Assembly (NCBI GenBank): GCA_907165135.1
Contig: OU015567.1
Span: forward strand, 14,265,001-14,329,000
Reading direction: 5' to 3'
DNA from: Oikopleura dioica
Taxonomy: Eukaryota; Chordata; Appendicularia; Copelata; Oikopleuridae
Length of the DNA stretch: 64,000 nucleotides
Shown here: positions 16,974-29,700 of the stretch, piece after piece
How the letters are laid out: every line of letters begins with the position of its first letter
How positions within the stretch are numbered: the first letter of the stretch is position 1
Made by a program: the position numbers and the translations under genes
Notes under the pieces: model-generated
Told to the model about the DNA's origin: nothing
The model's input: the letters and a program-made list of their open reading frames with translations, nothing else
Database searches by the model: none

Positions 16974-19045
16974 ATGGCGGATTTATTAGGTGGTGATGTT
17001 TTCGGTGACCCGAATAAGGTTCAACCCGCTGCTAGCTCGACCGAGTCTTCTGATGTCTTTGCCTCGGCTGTTTCTACCCAAGAGGCAGCCTCTGCACCCG
17101 TTCCTGTCCCTGTCCCAGGTAAGCCGTTCAGAACCAGTTAGGAGGCTATTTTACTTTTTAAGTGGTGACCCCCGTCCCCTCCGCAGTAACCCCCGCCGCC
17201 CCAGTGCCAAAATCCCCTCCCAAACAATCCATCGACCTTTTCGCCGACGAGTCTCCAGCCAAAGCTCCCGCCCCAACGATTCAACCCTCGAACGGTGTCG
17301 CCAGCGCCCCGTCCGGCACCGTCAACGACATCAAGATCATCATCAGCGATCCTCGAAAAGCGGGCGATGGAATTGGCGCCTTCATCGTTTTTACCGTCAA
17401 AACTGAGACGAGCCGAAGTGGCTGGGGAGGAAAAGTGTTTGAAGTTAACAGAAGATTTTCCGACTTTCTCGGCTTGTATGAAAAGCTAGCTGGGCGATAT
17501 CAACACAAGGGATACTTCATCTTCCCAGCGCCTGAGAAATCGATCTCCTCATTCACTAAAGGTTCATTTTCTTGCTGAAAATTTGTTGCTAAAGCTATTC
17601 TAGTGAAAATCGGAAATGAAGACGACATGTTTGTCCAGCGCAGGCAGCAGCAGCTCCAACGATGGATCAACAACATCGCCAAACACGCAGCGCTGACGAG
17701 AGATATCGACTTCCAGGGATTCCTCACTCAGGATACCATCGCGCCATCAACTAGGTAAACAAATAAAAATGCCTGTTAAAATAGAAGTTTCCTTTTTTAA
17801 ATCCTTGTTTCTATAATTTTGCTTCTAGCACTCGGGCTTTGAGTGCCGCTGGAATGCTCCGTCTTGTCGGAAAAGTCGAGAATGTGATTACAAAGCAGGT
17901 CACTCAGAAGATGCCAGAAACTGACTCTTGGTTCGAAGATCGATCTGCTTCCGTTGAAAACCTTCAGGTACCCCCTTACTTGTTATCGTTGTCAAACACT
18001 TTTGCAGGCGCAGCTGAAGCGATTGTCGATGGCTTCCGGCAATCTGTCGGTTCACAGGCGCGAGCTTGGCCTGTCATCAGGCAACCTTGCTCGAGCTAGC
18101 AACATGCTCGCCAATGCAGAAGACAAACAAGACCTTTCAAGGAGGCTCGCAAATGTAGGAACGATCTACGAAAACCTGGGAGAAATCTACACCGACTTGT
18201 CGGACAAAGACCTCTACGACTTTAGCGAGCTTCTCTCCGACCAGGTCATTACTTTTTCTATTTTTGGTGTTTTACGCCGAACTTAGGTACGCGGCCTCGA
18301 TGGAATTAAAAATATCCTCGAAGCGCGCCAGAAAATGTGGCAAAATTGGCAATCGTCTGAGCAGGGTCTCATGAAGAAGCGCGACGCGGTCACAAGGGTA
18401 ATCCAACGGATTTGCGTTCGTTCTCAAACAAGTTCTTAATTCAGCTCCAAGCTACTGGCAGGACGGAGAAGATCCCCGGCGCAGAGCTCGAAATTAAAGG
18501 TAGACAAGCTTGATTAGAGCATTTAAATTTAATATAGTGCTCAAAAACCTGTGTAAAAACCTGAGTCAGGAATCCGGAAGAACCTCAATCGGGTTCTTTT
18601 AGGACCCTGACTCAGGTTTTATTCACAGGTTACTGGGCCAGAGTTAAAGACAATAGATTCATAATAATATACATTCAAAATTGAATAAAAATAATTAATC
18701 GTTTTGACTAACGATTAAATAAAGAGTGGGAAACAAAAGCAGCAACGGCGAAAAAGGGCTTTGAAGACATGAGCGCCGTGGCGAAGAAGGAAATAAATAC
18801 GTGGGAAACGCAGCGTGTAGCGGTAAGTAAAATGCACAGCTTTCCTGTTGGATTTGTTTCAACACTCGTAATAATTATTGACTATAAATTTCGATCCGTG
18901 GTCCACAACATGCGGAAACCTCAATCGCGCTTTTCAGGAAACAAAGATGTTCATTCTCAAATGGATGAAGCACATGCTCGAGGCAGAAAAGAAAGTCGTC
19001 GCAATGTGGGAAAAATACCTGCCGAAGACCCAGAATGTCAAATAA
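16974..19045 (+). CDS. SNX1/2: Sorting nexin, SNX1/SNX2 type
   Basis: A PX-BAR sorting nexin of the retromer pathway, which binds PI3P on endosomes and tubulates membranes to return cargo to the Golgi or plasma membrane. The N-terminus is acidic and Ala/Pro-rich (MADLLGGDVFGDPNK). The PX domain reads NDIKIIISDPRKAGDGIGAF, then VNRRFSDFLGLYEKL and FIFPAPEKS, including the RRFSDF phosphoinositide-binding signature. The BAR part follows (ESW-like DSWFEDRSASVENLQ, ELGLSSGNLARASNML, LADKDLYDFSELLSDQV) and ends KWMKHMLEAEKKVVAMWEKY with TAA 19043-19045. Nine exons: 16974-17118, 17163-17561, 17604-17754, 17829-17967, 18008-18244, 18287-18397, 18445-18499, 18725-18822, 18938-19045. The 225-nt seventh intron (18500-18724) contains a foldback MITE. 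Vertebrate SNX1 and SNX2 arose later, so one orthologue is expected. Confidence 0.93.
18537..18640. mobile_element. Foldback MITE copy 1, in a sorting nexin intron
   Basis: Left arm AACCTGTGTAAAAACCTGAG and right arm CTCAGGTTTTATTCACAGGT are inverted copies around a 40-nt loop. It sits wholly inside intron 18500-18724. Removing it would leave an intron of about 120 nt. Confidence 0.7.
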
Positions 19046-19597
19046 TTCTAGCTCCTCCGGCCTCTCCTTTCGTCCCCTTCGTTAAAATTAAAAATCAAAA
19101 TGCCAATCCTTAAAAACCCTTCTTTTCACTCATCATCCCTTCCTAAAAACTCAATATTTTTTCTCAAAATATTTAACGAAAAAAGTATCTAACATCATAA
19201 TCAAGTTCACTGTAAAAATGACCAAACTCGTACTTTTATTTTCTTCTGTAAATAGACCAACATTATTATTTTGATATTACGGAAATAAATTTATCAACAC
19301 TGCTATTCTATCAATTCAAAAACGAAACAACAAGCCTTAGCTACGATTGTAACAATTGTTAATAGGCGCATTTTTTTTTATTTCAATTCAATTTTTCAAG
19401 TTTTCAAACTTTCAAGTCCTACTTTCTTCTTATACAGAAAATAACTGCTTCCAGTTCATCGATATAAAATATTCCTACTATACTATTATTAACAATTAGT
19501 TCTTCGCCCAATTTACACTAGTTCAAAAGTTAATCTAAGGTGCAATAAACTTATTATTCATCAAACAAACAATGATATGAAAAAGTCCCTTTGGAGG

Positions 19598-19706
19598 CTG
19601 GGCTCGGAAACCTGTGTAGAAAACCTGAGTCAGGGCCTGATTGATCTTTTCATTAAAGATCCTTCAGCCCCTGACACAGGTTTTTAACACAGGTTGCCGA
19701 GCCCAG
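19598..19706. mobile_element. Foldback MITE copy 2, best preserved, with 8-bp TSD
   Basis: The ends CTGGGCTCGGAAACCTGTGT and CACAGGTTGCCGAGCCCAG are nearly perfect inverted repeats, and the inner part (AACCTGAGTCAGG / CCTGACACAGGTT) continues the palindrome. TTTGGAGG stands directly on both sides, an 8-bp target-site duplication as made by hAT-type transposases. No coding capacity, so non-autonomous. Confidence 0.85.
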
Positions 19707-20790
19707 TTTGGAGGGTCTTCTTTATATCTCTGAGTTCCAAGGCTAAGGGCGCAAATTTTCAGAAAAAGTGCTGTATAAAATTGTTTATGGTAATGATAAG
19801 AAAATGCGGAAGCTCCGCTGCAGGGCACAATATCCAAAAAAAATGAATCGAGCAGGGCAATTTTTGGTTGTAGTTTCTAATTAAGGTTTTACTGTATTTA
19901 TTCATATGGCAATCTGAAAGTCATGTGGATAGCACGATGCATCTAAAATTCCTGATAAACAGGCGCAATTCTAATTGTCACGCGCCTGGGCTAGTGTTTC
20001 CGGTCAGGTGCGTCTAGTAAGAAAAGGGATGAAGGCCGGCAGGTGGAGTCCTCCGCTGGAAAAAAAGGAGAGCGCGGGGTAGCGCGCGATCAACCCGGCG
20101 CGGGATAGGCTCTCTCCTGAATTTATTGGACGCCGACCAAAAAAAGTGCTCCTGATGCCGGTCGGTGTTGGCACCAGTGGCGGCGACTTGTAGTGTTCCA
20201 CCAACTTTGACACTGATACCGTTATCAATCGCTCAAAGCTAGAAATTGAAAATGTGTATCTGCAATTGCTCTTTTTCTATTTTCATGTTTGTTTTTGGCA
20301 TTACATTCAAATGGCGCCGGGTACCTTCCATTTTACGACTTGCCCAAACACTTCTTGGTAATCAAACTTCTTTGAAATTATAACAATTAAATTGTTACTT
20401 ATATTATCGATTTATTTATAACTAAAACTTGATATATTTATGTTTGAAAGTGCTCTCATGTGGAAAAATTCAATAAGATTACAGACCTTTACATAAACTG
20501 CTGTAAAGTTGTCAAGTTTATAGTAAAGCCTCTATATTTCTTTAAAATCATTATTCACTCAGAATAACGATAATATTTGCTTGCCGCAGTAGTAAATTCA
20601 CTACAAGCACTTATCTAGCGTGTATAAATCTACTTTTCAATTGCTTAATTCTTTCGAAATAGACATAAAATAAATCGAACCCAGAAGCTACGTGATTTTC
20701 TTTTTCAGCAGCATCTTACTACAACTACTATCAAAACGTACTACAACTAAAATTGTATTCCAAATCGATTATAAAGCACCGCATAAGAGT

Positions 20791-20907
20791 CTAGGCTCGG
20801 CGATCTGTGTAGAAAATCTGAGTTAGGGTCGGCAGAGCCCTACGCAGCTTCTCATTTAATCTGTTTCAGACCCTGACTCAGGTTTTCTAGACATGTTTCC
20901 GAGCCCA
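20791..20907. mobile_element. Foldback MITE copy 3
   Basis: Ends CTAGGCTCGGCGATCTGTGT and CATGTTTCCGAGCCCA, with inner AATCTGAGTTAGGG / CCCTGACTCAGGTT. The loop includes CCCTACGCAGC, related to loops of copies 4 and 8. No clean target-site duplication seen. Confidence 0.75.
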
Positions 20908-21680
20908 TATAATGAGCAAGTAGAGTCGTGAAGGCGGATTATTTATCAATCCTAAATGTGGCTCAATTTGTCCAGGCCGGTGCCAATGCGCAGTACAAAT
21001 TTGCAGAGACCTGCAGCTCCAGTGACACCACAACGCCACTACTCCCGCTGCCCCCAGTTACGATCCCGACCTCTAACAACGATCCAACAACTGCTGGCCA
21101 AATAGACAATAAATTACTGGTGGAATTATTGGCGCTCACACTTTCCTCTCGAGTGCACATTTCATTTCCCCTGCAATTACGCATATCAATAAGATAACTA
21201 AAGAAATATCAAAGGCCATTTCAATTCAAGAGGATATCCTCATTCTTAGTAACAAATGTTCGATAAGAAACAATTTTCTTATCGAAGACTTTCTAATAAA
21301 GAAAATTGAGTTTCGGACAGACCAGTCCTGTACTCACCAAGAAAGGCTATTGAACGAACTTACCCTCTATCTATTCTGACTTCAGCCAAGTCTTGTCACT
21401 TTCAGGTTATCTTCTGCTTGGTTGAATCTAAGACACCCTTATCTAACTAGTCCGTCCTTGGACATGTTAATTTGAGGGTTTGAAATCAAGAGTCCTTCGT
21501 TTCGATTTTACATTTGGACTTGTCCATAGATAACACCAGCAAAAAAGCCGCTTGGACTTGGTCAGTATTGACTTGTGTATGCATAAACATGTAATTTATT
21601 CATTCAATGATTTTAATTATCAATTAGCAGCCAATACAAGAAGAACAGTCAGTTCTTTCTCTGAGCGTAAAAGTTCGAAC

Positions 21681-21810
21681 CCGGGCTCGGAAACCAGTCT
21701 AGAAAACTGAGTAAGGAATACAAAAGTGCTTTCATAAAAGCAGCGAGGCTACGCGGCTTTTATGGAAGCACCTCATCCTGGCTCAGGTTTTATAGACAAA
21801 TGCTGAACGG
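21681..21810. mobile_element. Foldback MITE copy 4
   Basis: Left end GGGCTCGGAAACCAGTCTAG, inner right arm TGGCTCAGGTTTTATAGACA. The middle contains an additional hairpin (CTTTCATAAAAGC... GCTTTTATGGAAG) and the GGCTACGCGGC loop module. The outer right end is eroded. Confidence 0.65.
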
Positions 21811-21999
21811 AGGCTCGAGGGGAGACTAAGGTTATTACCGGTCAATTCAATTACCACCGGTTCAATCCGGGCGAGAAAAGGGTTGACATTTACGCCCGTG
21901 AAATTAATTAGTAAAAACAAATTAAAGCTCTTGGATTTGCAGAACTGTTAATATCGGAAGTCGGATTTTGAACGACCGGGCGGGCGATTGACAGAAAAC

Positions 22000-22811
22000 T
22001 GGGTACATGTGCAATATATCGCACAAGCTCTATAAAAAACTGGTGCTACTCTTTCTGGTGGTGTTAGTGTGGTGAAGTGCGCATGGTGCGCGCATTCTAA
22101 ATCAGCAGCTTAGAAAGACGAGGCCCGCGCGAAATTACTCATCATGACTCATCAAGAATGAATGCCAGTTAGGGTTCGAAAATGGTTCGGGTTAGGGACG
22201 AGTTCGAAAAAGAGGACGATTCGTCTGCAGAATTGGATCTTCGAATCGTCGAAGTAAAAATTAAAGCACCGCCGCTGCGCTAGTGCAGTATTTCGAGTGT
22301 GGTGGTCCATCGCGGGCGCTGATTGGCCCTCGCGCGCCCAAGTGCGGTGCATGTTTGTGTACGCGCTCGCCGGTGTAGTAGGTGTAGTGCGGAGCGGCCT
22401 GAGTGCGTTAGGCGCCTCGCGTGGCCGAAGCCTGGCCTGGGGCAGTGTCTCGCGTTACTCGGTTTTGTTTTTTGCAGTTTTCGAGACTTGTCCGTCGCTG
22501 CTGGCCCCAGCTCTCTTCCCGCCCCAGCTCTCGGTCTCAGCACCCGCGCGTGCCGCCGTCCCGAGCATTATTATTTCTCGTCCGAGGCCGAATTGACACG
22601 TGCGATCGACCTTACCGACGCGCAAAAAAAAAAACTACAACGAAAAATAAAATTTCAAACAAACAAAAATTGAGAGAAAAAAAGAAGAAAGAGATTTTTC
22701 AGAAGAAAAGAAAACTGAGAAAAATGGGAAATAGAGAGAAAGTCGAACGGGAGAAGAGCGATGCAGATTGAGAAGAATTCGCGCTAGAATTCCTACACAA
22801 CCTACTGACAG
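22000..22811 (+). promoter_or_regulatory. GC-rich promoter / 5' untranslated exon, probably of BCL9
   Basis: An 800-nt segment much richer in G+C and CpG than its surroundings, ending in CTACTGACAG followed by GTAAAG, a good splice donor at 22812. No upstream ATG frame looks conserved. The likely reading is a promoter with a non-coding first exon spliced to the BCL9 coding exon near 23.75 kb. Long open frames here (up to 116 codons) are explained by base composition. Confidence 0.4.
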
Positions 22812-23010
22812 GTAAAGGGCACTCGCCTCGGGGCAAGTTGTATTTCCGCTTTTTCTATTTACGCGCCCGGACGTTCCTTCTCATTGGCTGAGCTTGCTGA
22901 AAAATTCGATAAATTCAGAATCCAATCCTCGACTTTTTCTTTATTTTATTCTTTTCAATTATTGTAATCTCAAATTTTATTGTTCATAATTGTAAATTGA
23001 AGAAATAGTT

Positions 23011-23156
23011 TTGGGCTCAGCAACCTGTATAAAACTCCTGAATCAGGATTCGAAAATGCAAAATAAAAAGCCGCGGAGCGGCTTCGCCAAAATTTTAAAT
23101 TAAATTTAGTATAAAAGTAGGTATTAAATTAAAAATAGTAATATTGCGGAACCCAG
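23011..23156. mobile_element. Foldback MITE copy 5, degraded
   Basis: Left end TTGGGCTCAGCAACCTGTAT with TCCTGAATCAGGA, and a short match to the right end (GGAACCCAG). The inner module AAAAGCCGCGGAGCGGCTTC is itself a strong hairpin. Confidence 0.5.
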
Positions 23157-23580
23157 AAACAGCTGTTCAGCGAATGAGAGAAACAAGAGAGTGAAAACTC
23201 TGGTCGGTTACGCTTAGTTGCGTTTTAGGGTTAACCGAATCTGGAGCAAAAAGGTCTCTGAAGGCGGCGTAAACAGATCGAGGCCTCGATTTTTTGTTTT
23301 TCTATTTTTCGAAAGAGAGAAAATATGGAACAACTTGGCGAATTAGGCGTTTAGTTATTACGAACCCAAATGTCCGAAATGGTCTCCGCGGCGGTCGAAT
23401 CAGAAAAGAAAGACGAGCCGATGAACCTCTCCCAGGTTTCTCCCAAGGCACAACAAGGTTGGGCTCACAATTAATATCTTTATAAATTTATAATTTAACA
23501 AAATTTGATGATTTGTGAATTAAAATTAAACAAAAGTTACGTCAATTTCATAGATTTTTTCAATTGATACTCCGAAGCGT

Positions 23581-23677
23581 CACTCTAAAAACCTGTGTAG
23601 AAATCCTGCGGGTGGGCTTTTCAGTACAGATCTTTCAGATCATGACTTAGGTTTTTTACACAGATTGCCAAGTCTAG
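23581..23677. mobile_element. Foldback MITE copy 6
   Basis: AACCTGTGTAGAAATCCTG on the left pairs with GACTTAGGTTTTTTACACAG on the right; outer ends CACTCTAAA / CCAAGTCTAG have drifted. Confidence 0.6.
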
Positions 23678-23757
23678 TAATTTCGAGGCATTATTTTTTT
23701 TGTAATTTTTTTTGAAAATCATTCTGAGCTCTTGAAAAAGAAGCGTTTGGATTCGCC

Positions 23758-26700
23758 ATGGCTAACAATCCAAATCCGACGCCTCCACCATCGAGCGGCG
23801 CAGGAGAAATCCCAGGCGAGCTCGGCGCTCTGAATGAAACTATCGGCGTTAGCGCGAGTAGTATCGCCCCAGGCGAGCCAGGGAGCAACCCACACCCGCA
23901 AAGGAAAGGTTGAGATTGGCTGCCCAGTTGTGCGCGCCCTAATCCCTCCCCAGGGCATTGGGGCCCAATGATTGGGCACGCGCGAGTGTGTTGATTTAAT
24001 TCGTCGATTATTGGCCTCTATCCAACCCTTTATCAGTCCAGTGTCGATGGCACCACCGACGATGCCGATGGGGGGAATGGCCCCGACGCCAGCTGGCCTC
24101 CCCGGCCAAGCGCCCAAGCAGACCTCCGAGCTCGCAAAAATCCTCGGCAACAAGGAAATGTCCCAGCTGGAGAAGATGTCCCGCCTCCACTCCAACAACC
24201 CAACGCCCTATTCCAACAGTGGCAACATACCAATGAGTCACTCTCAGAGTCCGGGAATGAGTCCCCAAATCTCCGGAAGCCCCCAAATTCCCAATTCTAC
24301 CATGTCCCCCACCCCTGGAAACCCAGGAATGACCAGAGCAAATGGACCCGCCGGTGAGTAGAAATGAATAAAATGATTGTCCTGGCTTTGTGCCAGAGTA
24401 TGATCGATTGTTCGTAGAACAAGAACTGACCGGTTTTTGTTTTTAGGCATGATGCCACAGGGAATGCATGGCATGCACCCAGGCGGACCAGGCTTCGGCC
24501 AGCAGTTTGGAAACTTTCCTCCTAATCATCCTGGCATGATGGGCCAGGGAACCAATTTCAGGTGAGACAAAAAGAATGAAACACCTATTTTTAACCTTTT
24601 TTTATTATTTTATTTTGTCTAATTTTGAAATAAAGTTCTCTTTGAACAATGAACTAAAGAATGAAGGAAACTCTTGTCCGATAATTAGGGGGTGCAGTTA
24701 TACTATGAAAATCAACAAGGACTCGGTTTGAAGATGTGCACGAAACCTGAGTTGGAGCCTACAAGAGGTTGCCGAGCCCAAAACAAGGAAAAATCTATTC
24801 TGCACCCCTCCTTTTTATGCTTTTATCGGATAATTTGAAAAGTTCAATCTGACCTTTTTTCTTTTAATAATTTCCTTATCTTTTAAATGGCTTGCATAAA
24901 TACGGCCTAATATAGAATATAGACTAAAATGAATTCAGGTTCCCTCCTGGTCCAATGCGCCACCCTGGTCCGGGCTTTGGCGGCCCGGATCAGTCCCACA
25001 TTACAAGGAACGGATTTAATCGGTCTATTTTATCTGTTACTATTTAGTTGAACTTGGGGGAAGTCGTGTCTGTCGGAGAGAGCAGATTGCGTCATTACCT
25101 GACGCAGATTGCCCCTTCATGTTCCCCCTATTTCGTGCTCTATTTTGAACGTTCATTTCATTAAATCCCCGTGTCAGCCCCGCGTCAACCCCGCCGGTAG
25201 TTGAACCAACGAAGCCCTCCGCCAAGAGAAATCGAAGACCTTCGCGGAAGAATTCTAGAGATGGAGCAGAAGAAGAAGGCCGCGCTAAGAAACGAGGAAA
25301 GAAGGATCCCAGCGAAGGTAATTACTGTCAATTAATGAGGATTAAATAGTAGTGATTTGTACTTTTTGGTTTTTAAATCGGCTCGGAAAGGATAATACGG
25401 GCGATTGATGATGATATAGTCTGGAATGAATTGTGGCGCTATACTTTGAGCGGGCTTCAAGCTTTCCCTCTAAAATGGGCGCCAAAATGCAGAGCCCCGC
25501 TGTACTCGGCCAGGCCCGCGGCGCATCAAATCGAGTAGGCGTTACTGATTTTATTGAAACGGCAGTTATAGAACCATCTACACCTCCACCATAGAACTCC
25601 AATATTTCAATTAGAATATCCCGAACCGTTTTGTTGCAAAATAAAAATCCACACACGTAGTAGCACTATTCTAGCAAGCAAAGCTTCGAAATACTCGAGC
25701 CATTCTTTCTTGTGGGGCTTAGCACTCGTTTAAATTTAGACGCAATGATAAATAACTTGAGGGAGATTGGACTGGACCCATCTGACTGTAACCTCGGGTC
25801 ATGTGATGAGTCTTGCAGACACTTGAGTTTATTACACTAACTAGAGTTCTTCTAGTCATTCTTTATTTTTCGTATTCGTGTTAATCTTTGACCCATCATT
25901 TTTAACTCAGTAAACATTTGTGTAATTATATAATCGGATTAGTCGCGTTTTCACCCCTTGAGTTGATTTTTGAGCTCTAGGCCTTCCGCCTGCTGGACCT
26001 TCCTTCCTGTGAATTATTTCTGCTTAATCCAAACTGCTTTTATCTAGGGCATTATTTTATTTGTCTCGCAGGGCGATAATAATTATTTCATGCCACCAAG
26101 TCGCTGTTTGCAAAACAGGATCAGTGATAAGTAACGGAAATGTTCTGACGCTCGCTTGATGCAGTTTCTACTGTAGAAAGAAAGAAAACTGACAGTGAAT
26201 GACTGCTCGCATTTGTTTCATTGTCAAATTCATCCAGGAACGATGACCCCTTTTTTATAAAAGAAGCATTAAAAGGACTGTTTTTTTCAAGTGGGCTTGG
26301 CACTCAGTGTAGACAACCTGAGTCAGGATTTCGAAAAATGGTTAAAAAGTTATTTTGGCGAAGCCTCTATGCCGATTTATATAAGGGAAAACCCTCTACG
26401 CGGCTTTTTATCCAAGCTCGTAAAGATTTCTTATGAATAAGGAGGTACAGGGCGATAGGGAAAAGAAGTGGCCCCAAAATTCCAAAGAATGTGAGCTCGA
26501 AATGCTTATTTTATTTCATCTTGTTGTCACTTAGTAAGTTACTATGCCAACTGGTGTATGGTAAGCTGTTTATTTAGTTCCGACTAGACTGGGGTTTGGC
26601 GACAATTCTTTCAATTTCGGAAATCTCATGAGCTGGTCGCGCGAGGCGATAAATCGCCTTAGTACCTCCTCAGTGCCACCTTGAGCATAACTTCCGGGCT

Positions 26701-29700
26701 ATAACTCACTTTTCCAAGTGCTGCTTATTAGTTATTGGAAGAAGCACGAGTAGATTTGGGGCTCGGCAAATAAACAATTTTGTCTTTCTTCCGAATACAG
26801 CTTTGATTTGCAAAACAAGGACTACTACTACAAGCTAGCGTGGCCACTTAGCCAGTAGATACGTGGAAGGCCCAGTAAGAAAAGCCCTCCAAGCAGAATG
26901 ATAACCCCTGGGGAATGCATTAATTATTCATAATTCACGTTTTTGTCGCCGTAGTAGGTATTATTTAATAATAGCTTGATGTGGTCCACCCACGTTTCGC
27001 CATGTTTGTTCCGCATTCTGGACTAATTCTGAGGGTTATCACTACCAGATATAGTAAAAATTATTCAGCCATGGTGCTGCTAATAGTAGATATCCACATT
27101 TATATCCAGACTATTCCCTATTGGGCCGTAGACCACACAAAAGTGACAAACAATAGTTTATGATCGTTAACTTTCCAATTGAGCCGGTATAATTATCACT
27201 CGAATAAGGAGCTTGAGGCGCTATTTCATCAATAATTATGTCTGTTTTTAGGACCTCCGAAGCGCAAGCGTCCGCCAAAGAAGACCGCTGTTGGAGGTGT
27301 CATTGAAGGGCACATGTATATGTTCTCTACTGAAATGCTAAACGACGCTGCCAAGGGGCTCGACTCGCCGAAGATGGCCAATCTAGTGCAATATCACCAG
27401 TCAAAGTACACAGGAAATCAGCCTCAACGAATCCAGCCGAAGATGACGCCCAACACAACTCCTCCTGTTCCGTCAGCCTCGCAACTGGGCCACATGCCCG
27501 GGCACCAGAGGCCAATGCCTCATCACAGGATGTCGCCAGGTATGAACCCGCACATGGCGAATCCGATGTCGCCGATGAATCCTGGTGGAATGTCTCCTGG
27601 TATGGGCAATCACGTGATGTCGCCACTTGGGCCACATCGAGTTCCAACTCCGCAACAAGATGGTCGTCCAATAACGCCCGGCTCGACCTCGTCGCGCATG
27701 GGGATAGGTCCGAATCCACCTGCGTCGCCTGCACTCTCGCAGGATGCCAGGATACCACAGTCCCCAGCGCCAGTGCCTTCACCGATGGCGGCGCAATCGA
27801 CGACCCCGACGCCGGCGACACCTACTCCCGGCGACACTCAGCAACCGCCACCGCCAGCGTTAACTCCTCAAATGACTCCTACAACCGAAGAAGTAAAACT
27901 AAAAGATCAATCAGCAACAATGAACAATCAGAGCAATTCAACGCCGAACTCAACAGCGAATCCGACCTCACAGAATGCGAATCCAGAGCCGAATACGATG
28001 GATACTCTGAGAGAGGTAGCTTGAAATATCTTTTGCCGTCTTTAAACAAAATATTTTCAGATTCAATCCGAAAAGAAGGACCCAAGCCAAGAAACACCGG
28101 CGAACAATCAAATGACGCCGGGAAATCCTTCTACTCCAACAAGTGTTAATCAAGTACGACCGAATAGCTTTCCTGAAAATCACGACATGATTCAGAATAT
28201 GATCGATGTAAGTTTCTGCTTGAACAATTTTGCTTTGAATAAACACAATCTTTAGCAACAGAAAATGAACCCTCTGCAACAACCACCAGCGTCAATGCAC
28301 CAACCAATGCATCCTCAACAACCTCAACATCCTGGGCACCATCAGCAGCCTGGACATCATCCAGGAATGCATCCCGGCATGCATCCAAACATGCAACGCT
28401 TTCCCTACAACGGTCACGGTCCACCCGGTTATCATCCAGGGATGCCACGAGGTCCTGCCGGCCAAATGCCTTACAATGCTCACATGATGCACCAGATGCG
28501 CCACAGAATGCCTCCTGGAGCATATGAGCAAATGGCGCAAATGCGTCTCCCTTACGGCCAGAATCCAATGATGAGACCGCACATGATGCGCTTCCCTAAC
28601 CGAGGAATGATGCCGAACTCGAACCAAATGCCCTACTCAGAACAGTTGCGACAGCAGGCGGCGATGTACTCGAATCCTCAGCAGGGACCTCCAGGAATGA
28701 ACTTTCCAAACGGACCCCAGAGTGACAACAGACACCCTTACAGTGCTCCACAAGAGAATGGCGGATTCGGAAACCATCCGCAAGGAATGCCGAATCATCC
28801 AGGTCAAGCGATGCCAAATGGAATGGGAATGAACAACTATCCATCTTCGTACAGCCCCAGTGCGCAGCATCAAGGGCAACCCCGAGGTAAAACCATTATT
28901 ACTCTTCAAGCGCGTAACTATCAACAATTAGGAATGATGTCCCCAAGTCCTATCACGCAAAATCCTCACATGGGTCAAAGCGGTCCGCAGACGACCCCGA
29001 TGAACGTACCTGGTCCACCTGGAACTCCATCGGCGCCACAAAATCCTGCCATCGGTATTGAAAATCACAACTATTATGATTTTAATTGCAATATAGATTC
29101 GCCTTATCCCAATCAAGCTAAAAGTCCTGCCAATTCGCTCGTCAACGGACCAATTCATTCGCCTTCGCCAAGCCAGGTAGAGCTGATAATGTATGAAACT
29201 GATATTGATCGATATTATTTAGGGTGGAACACCATCGATCCCCCCGTCAGTCCCCGAAATGCACCCTTCGACACCACAAGGCATGCCTCTTTCGCCAGCC
29301 CATACCAACCCTATGACTCCGGTTTCCGTCCCGCCGCAGGCTCCGCATACACCCGGCGCTCCGATGACTCCTGGTGATCCGAATAGCTTCGCTGGAACTC
29401 CCAATCAAGCGCCACAGACGCCAGGCGGTACTGCTATCCCGCATGGTCAACCAATGACGCCAGGAAATCCGACAACACCGGGAATGCCAGTAGAGAACAT
29501 GGACAACAACAGCACACCCGTCGTTTCTCAAGTGATGCCATGTTCGCCGATGACTCCACAGGGGCAGCAGGGTCCGTTTTCGCCGCATAATCATCCGCAA
29601 AATAGACTCTTGCCCGACTCGTCGGATATTTCATCCTTCCTTCAAGAGCCTCAAAAGAATCCATCGATTCCGCCCATGTCAATGGGAATGTCGATGCCGC

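Larger units (their letters stand above)
19046..22000. other. Gene-free interval between sorting nexin and BCL9
   Basis: About 3 kb of AT-rich sequence downstream of the sorting nexin with three foldback MITE copies (19598, 20791, 21681) and no supported exon. A GC-rich patch at 19980-20230 has an open frame on the minus strand, but nothing in it looks conserved. Probably 3' UTR plus regulatory DNA of BCL9. Confidence 0.5.

Noticed and set aside
22297-22771. Several 99-116-codon frames in the GC-rich block
   Set aside because: Overlapping frames of similar length in all phases, Arg/Pro/Ala-rich, explained by GC content; the block ends in a splice donor and fits a 5' UTR.
23719-24198. 159-codon minus-strand frame
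   Set aside because: Overlaps the first two BCL9 coding exons and the intron between them; composition is a mirror of the sense repeat.
27327-27821. 164-codon open frame on the minus strand
   Set aside because: It is the antisense shadow of the low-complexity Pro/Met/Ser part of BCL9; no splice context or start signal of its own.
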